Positions 59,783 through 64,000 of a stretch of 64,000 bases of DNA are shown here, one piece after another (position 1 is the stretch's first letter; each line of letters opens with the position of its first letter). Made by a program: the position numbers and the translations under genes. Under the pieces are notes generated by a model that saw nothing but the letters and a program-made list of their open reading frames with translations, was not told the origin of the DNA and made no database searches. The DNA is from Gnetum montanum. Lineage: Eukaryota; Streptophyta; Gnetopsida; Gnetales; Gnetaceae. Where the stretch lies: the NCBI GenBank assembly GCA_015680685.1, contig MNCI01017969.1:241628-305627 (forward strand), given 5' to 3'.

Positions 59783-61489
59783 TCACATTCTATCGTCATA
59801 GCTTAGGCAAAATCCTTAATAATTACGCTCACGCTCTACAAGGAAAAACACAAAAGTCAAAATATATATATATAATTGACATTTGAAACATCCACCAGGT
59901 CTTATAACACATCTTTTCAGTCATTCCTAGAACAATACTCCACTTCACCCTCAAATAAAACTATGCGTAAATTATAATTACGCATTTCCTCTACTGCCAC
60001 TATCGTCGGTATCTCTCAAGTCCGGATCCAACCCTAATGGATCGTCCTCCAATGGGCCGTCATTTCTGGGAATCATTCTTTCCTGAAGAACTTCCCCTTC
60101 ATGAGGTCCTTGTTCTGGCGCCAGCTCCATGGGAGGACACTCTTCATCGCCGCGCTCCTCCTCTTCCTCTGCTTCTTCCTCTACTTTTGCTGCTCCCTCT
60201 GCTGACTCCTCACCTGGCTCGTCTTCCCTATCCTCAGCTGGTACCTAAATACAGTAAGCACATTAGCTACACGAGACTTAACATCATAATTAGAAAATGT
60301 AAACTAAGTCGTGCATAAACTTACTTGCGACGGCCCTGCTTCCGCAGCAAAGGGAAGCTTGTCCAGGCTAGCCCACAGGCACTCCATAATCTCTTCCTCC
60401 ATCAGATCTGGCCATACATCCTCTCCCAAGGCAGCTCCAGCCTTCACTTTCCCTTTCTCCACACTACTCCAACGGGGTGGGTCCGGGAAGAAAGTAGGGA
60501 TTGTAGCTTGACCCCCAGGAAGATTCATCGTCCTTTTCGGGGACGCACTTACAGTCACCTGCTCCTCAAACTTCTTGAAGGCTTTAGAAGCTCTGATGAT
60601 GTCCAGGAAGACTTCCAAGGACTGGGTCCTGACGGTAAGATCGTGGTAGAGTTTCTGATAAGCAATGCTCTCTCGCTTGTACAAATGCTTATGGTCCTTC
60701 TCCTTCTGCCCCCACTCTTCCACGCTTGCACAATAATCCTTTCAATCCTGACTTTTCTGGGCTAGGAGTTCTATCTGCATCCGCTGTTCGACCAACGCCC
60801 GACTGGTCTGCACACTGTTTTTGATGGCTGTCCAATACTGGGAGTAATCAACAACAGCGATATGCCAGTCTTCATCCCCTATCACTTGTGCCTGTAGGAA
60901 GTCACACCGTGATCTTAAGTCTCCGACCTCTTTGGTCAGAGACTCAACCCTCTGCTCTGACTTCTACAGCCTTTTCCATAGATTTTCATTTATGCCCCTA
61001 CTTTCCCATAAGGAATGTGTCGAGCGTAGTGCACATTTACACAGTTCCTCATAAATGTGACATGGCACGACTGCTTCATTGGATGGTGGCTCCACTGTGT
61101 CCAGATCAATGGGCTCCGTGGGATCCCATCGGAGGCAAGCTCCTAACAGAAACAACCATCAAATATTGATGACACATTACCGCTATGTAATATCATAGGC
61201 TTATTACGACCATAACGTACCAGCTCCAGGTTCGATGTGCTCCAAGTGCTCGATCATGTTACTGACAACGCCTTCCATGAAGGCAAATTTGTCAGGGAAG
61301 TCTCTCCATGCTCTGCTCATAGTGACAGACGTGGATACGTCCTCTTCTCCTGTAACGTAATTCCGTTAGAAACTTCATCTATTTATAGAATCCTGCAAAC
61401 GTGCTAACACACACATTACCTCTATCGGTGACAATGACAACTTCGCCAACATCTTTCGTCCCCTTTCCCTCTTCACGCACCTGAGTCTG

Positions 61490-61640
61490 TGCATCGCTGG
61501 TTCCAGTGGATAGGGCCTCTTCATGTACTCAGTCCTATGCACGGCTCCCGCTAGCAGCCAGGGCCTCCTCATGCACCAGAGCCTATGCACGGCTTGCGCT
61601 AATAGCTGGGGCCTCTTCTTCCAAAATTGAGGCCCCCTCC
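61490..61640 (-). repeat. 48-bp tandem repeat coding a 16-residue unit (exon 5)
   Basis: Three in-frame units: EEAPAISASRA, EEALAASGSRA and EEALSTGTSDAQTQ, each followed by a V-H or V-R junction, with a fourth beginning EEGKG. Units 1 and 2 have TAG exactly where unit 3 has CAG after GCA. Confidence 0.75.
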
Positions 61641-62763
61641 CCACGACATAATACTACTTCCCCTGTCTCAGGGGTCAGTTCCTCTGTAATTTTCATTGGT
61701 TACATCATAGCACCTTAGCATATCATTTCACACTATCTCAAAAAAAAATAAACATTGCATAATACAATTCCTTCATGCTTACCAGACGGAGGCTTACTCT
61801 GCTGAACTTTGACCGTCACAGTTCAGCCTGCGTCACTCCCAGGGGCCTCGACTATACGGAGCCTTTTATGTCGAGCTGCAGGTTCTACGATTTCTTCCAC
61901 CACGCGTTTCCCTCGCGAGGCATCACTGGTGTAAGTAGGCATTATCCCGCCTATGCTGTCGAGACCTCACACTTGGGGCACCGCCAAACCCTTGGTCATT
62001 ATAGACAACGACTCCCCGATCCCTTCTGGTGGATCCTGCCCACGGGTAGTGCTGAGGATGTGGGCAATCCAAGGTCTGGACAGCTGGTCTCGGTCTTGCT
62101 GCACCCAGACCCCATTCCTTTGGATGACCAAAAACTCAGCAAATCGCCGGAGGCAAGCTATGAAGAAGGCGTAATGCACGTTGAAACGGGACTCAAGCTT
62201 CTTACGAAGCTTGATCATCTTATTACGCAGTCCCTTGGCAAAATAGCTTGCCCAATTGAACTGGGTCCCCTCCTCCAGAACCTNCTTACCCACTCCTTCA
62301 GCCAATCCTGGAAGGCAAGGCTCCTCTTCGCCTTCTCACTTACAGGAAGGCCGTTCGAGGGGACGCCAAATAGGTCCGTGAAGAGCTAAGCGTCAATGTC
62401 AAAGCTTACGCGTACATTGTGTACGCGCGTGCAGAAACGCTCTACCTTTTTGTTGAAGGAATTGACTAGGGTTAGCATTTCACTGGTGGGGACATCAGGA
62501 GTCGCAGCTAAAAACAGGTGCATTAGCCCTGCTATTCGAATTTTAGTGGTCGCTGCGACTGGGGCCATCGAGTGGCTGAGCCAGCGCTGTGCGTCCTTGA
62601 TGTCGCTATAGCGGAAGAGGACAGTGTTCGCCTCGCGGCCGGAAATCGTAAGGGTAATCACCCGAGATTCCCTAACTGCACAGCGTGAAACACAAATCAA
62701 ACCAAAGCACTATTACGCAATGTCCACAATTCACAACTATATTACGCAATATAACAGCCTCAC

Positions 62764-63603
62764 TAGGTCCAAATGGCAAAGGAAATGGCGAAAGGTTCCT
62801 CTGCACGTCCTCAACGGTAAGCGGCGGATCTAAGGTCCAGTCATCGTGCAGCCACCTGAGTCTCTGGCAATTCTCAAAAGCCCCAGTGTAGCGGGTGGGG
62901 TACTCACACATGTCAAAACCAATCTGCCCGATAACACCAACGCGCACGTTGCTAGTTGAGGTGAATGCCATTATTGCCATTTCAGCCCATGACAACGCAT
63001 CTCCATTTCCTACTAACCTGTTGTCATGGATAAAAAACCTGTACCATACAACGTAGACTTATCTTACATTTTGCATCTAAGATTCTTTTACATTTCACGT
63101 TGATACATATAACGACAACAACACAAAATAGACAATTAATAAAATTCGCTTACTCGCCTGCGTAGTACACCATGCCTTGTGGGTTCTGGAAATAGGTCGA
63201 GACATGGCGAGCCATGAACAGCGTGTTATATGCATGATAACAGCTGAATCGAGCCATTTCCCAGATCCAATTTAAGTTCCTTAAGCCCTGGGTGCTAAGC
63301 TCTCGGTCCTCGAGATGACCCGTATCGATGGCCCCGTCTGTCAAAAAGGCCAGAATCCCTTGCGCAGAACCCACCAGCAGGTGCTCTAAAAGGGCACCAA
63401 TGATGTCACCAGACAAATCAGACCAAACAATGACACTGTAGTTGCACAGCAAGAACTGTAGAAACTCCAACACACCCCGTCGAAACCATATGGCCTTGCC
63501 TTGCAACCGCATTTACGGGGGAGGGACATTGGGGACGATGGGGTTTATACAACACAAAACCCCAACAATATCCAACACAATCAGAATGGGCTTTAGCGCA
63601 ACG
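62764..63603 (-). pseudogene. FCP1/NIF-like HAD domain in exons 2 and 3 of the antisense gene
   Basis: FCP1-type phosphatases dephosphorylate the tail of RNA polymerase II and related substrates, using an aspartate in a D-x-D-x-T/V motif. Here exon 2 opens with KPILIVLDIVGVL, so the nucleophile aspartate (about residue 51) is kept and the second aspartate is valine. After a stop comes KAIWFRRGVLEFLQFLLCNY and SVIVWSDL, the 'RPG..EFL....E..VWTS' stretch. The expected later 'L.VDD' motif appears as YNTLFMARHV, lacking the acids, followed by YFQNPQG. The family match is by pattern. Missing acids suggest a non-catalytic or decayed domain. Confidence 0.6.
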
Positions 63604-64000
63604 CTGTACAGAAAACCCAATACATACATTAACACCTACATTTACATTTGCATGACTAATATAGAAAACTAATAAACTAAACCTAGTTATCCAGGCCGAA
63701 ATTGCCCAAACCCTTGCACTAGCGCAAGGTTCATCCCTGACAACGGCGATAGACACAACTCCATCAAACCCTCGCATTAACCCGAGGTCCACGATTTGAA
63801 ATCCACATTCACGCAAAAGATACCATGGAAAGTAGACATTGAAACAAACATAAGCATGTAAGGAATGACCTACTGGTTCAAAGGCGTAGGGTCACGAACA
63901 TCGACCAGTGCCTACGAAACGCGATCCAGATTTTCTTGCACTTCATCGATTTTGGCCAGTTTTGCGTTCTTCCTCTTGATTTTTGGTGCCATTGCAATAG

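Larger units (their letters stand above)
59978..63992 (-). pseudogene. Eight-exon antisense gene of element D (FCP1-like and transposon-protein-like)
   Basis: Exons on the minus strand: 63992-63874, 63603-63154, 63038-62764, 62675-61783, 61683-61420, 61349-61221, 61142-60325, 60244-59978. Every intron (70-270 bp) starts GT and ends AG, often with GTAAG. The exon phases (2,2,1,1,1,1,0) join correctly, except for a 1-base shift in exon 4 beside the ambiguous base at 62284. The start is MAPKIKRKNAK, the stop TAA at 59978. Order in about 1071 residues: basic start; FCP1/NIF-like domain (about 40-270); a region like the PF20167 'plant transposon protein' (about 285-480: VNSFNKKVERF, FTDLFGVPSNG, YFAKGLRNKMIKLRKKLE); 16-residue repeats (about 600-650); coiled-coil-prone part (about 750-930); glutamate/aspartate-rich tail. 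About ten in-frame stops. No homology search could be run. Confidence 0.75.

Noticed and set aside
60037-62389. Plus-strand frames of 90-204 codons over the antisense gene
   Set aside because: Mirror frames of the minus-strand exons; they cross predicted introns and carry no motif, while the minus strand has phase-consistent exons.
63418-63816. 132-codon minus-strand frame overlapping exon 2
   Set aside because: It is in another frame and runs through intron 1; the FCP1-like text lies in the exon 2 frame instead.
1-64000. CRISPR arrays, bacterial operons, riboswitches
   Set aside because: All signals (spliceosomal introns, LTR elements, tRNA-primed sites) are those of a plant nuclear genome; the regular repeats seen are tandem or LTR repeats without spacers.

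Overview
This looks like intergenic heterochromatin of a large land-plant nuclear genome, with retroelements from several eras layered on each other. The pointers are plant Ty3/gypsy and Ty1/copia gag, protease and pol relics, tRNA-Asp and tRNA-iMet primer sites, plant-type spliceosomal introns, and PPR, BED/hAT and kelch-like scraps. Long, slowly decaying elements that are still recognisable suggest a gymnosperm or another bloated plant genome; that is an inference. I see no intact, clearly expressed host gene. Almost every coding trace carries stops.

Layout. 1-9.8 kb: a BED zinc finger of a hAT-type protein running off the left edge, an unidentified membrane-protein pseudogene (3.4-4.0 kb), a PPR-like scrap (4.2-4.4 kb), several tandem repeats, and a fourfold 43-codon repeat next to a kelch-like scrap. 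10-11.3 kb and 26.5-27.7 kb: two copies of a TATA-bearing, LTR-like repeat. 12.8-15.3 kb: minus-strand gypsy relics (gag, a probable LTR, a coiled-coil ORF). 15.9-22.9 kb: element A, minus strand, LTR-gag-protease-LTR without reverse transcriptase. 29.4-40.0 kb: element B, plus strand, LTR-gag-protease-extra coiled-coil ORF-LTR, also without pol. 40.1-41.1 kb: a minus-strand RNase H-integrase fragment. 41.4-47.6 kb: element E, a minus-strand Ty1/copia (Sirevirus-like) element with LTRs, PBS and gag, but with an unrelated acidic ORF where pol should be. 47.6-53.8 kb: element C, plus strand, the pol-bearing relative of A and B, cut off in integrase by element D.

Element D (53.8 kb to the right edge) is the youngest and most GC-rich layer. 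It has a 5' LTR full of GCGTA/TACGC hairpins, a gag frame, a protease frame at -1 behind an 11-T run, and a tandem-repeat spacer. On the opposite strand lies an eight-exon gene (63992 to 59978). All seven introns have GT-AG ends and keep reading phase. The predicted protein of about 1071 residues joins an FCP1/NIF-like HAD phosphatase-type domain, a region like the 'plant transposon protein' family (PF20167 type), a 16-residue repeat, a coiled-coil region and an acidic tail. About ten stop codons interrupt it. One internal repeat shows directly that at least some came from CAG to TAG changes.

Recurring theme: four elements (A, B, D as far as visible, and E) show no pol where it is expected, and B, D and E carry non-retroviral ORFs instead. 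Several LTRs share a hairpin just upstream of the TATA box. These two patterns, and the spliced antisense gene of D, are the best leads in the window.
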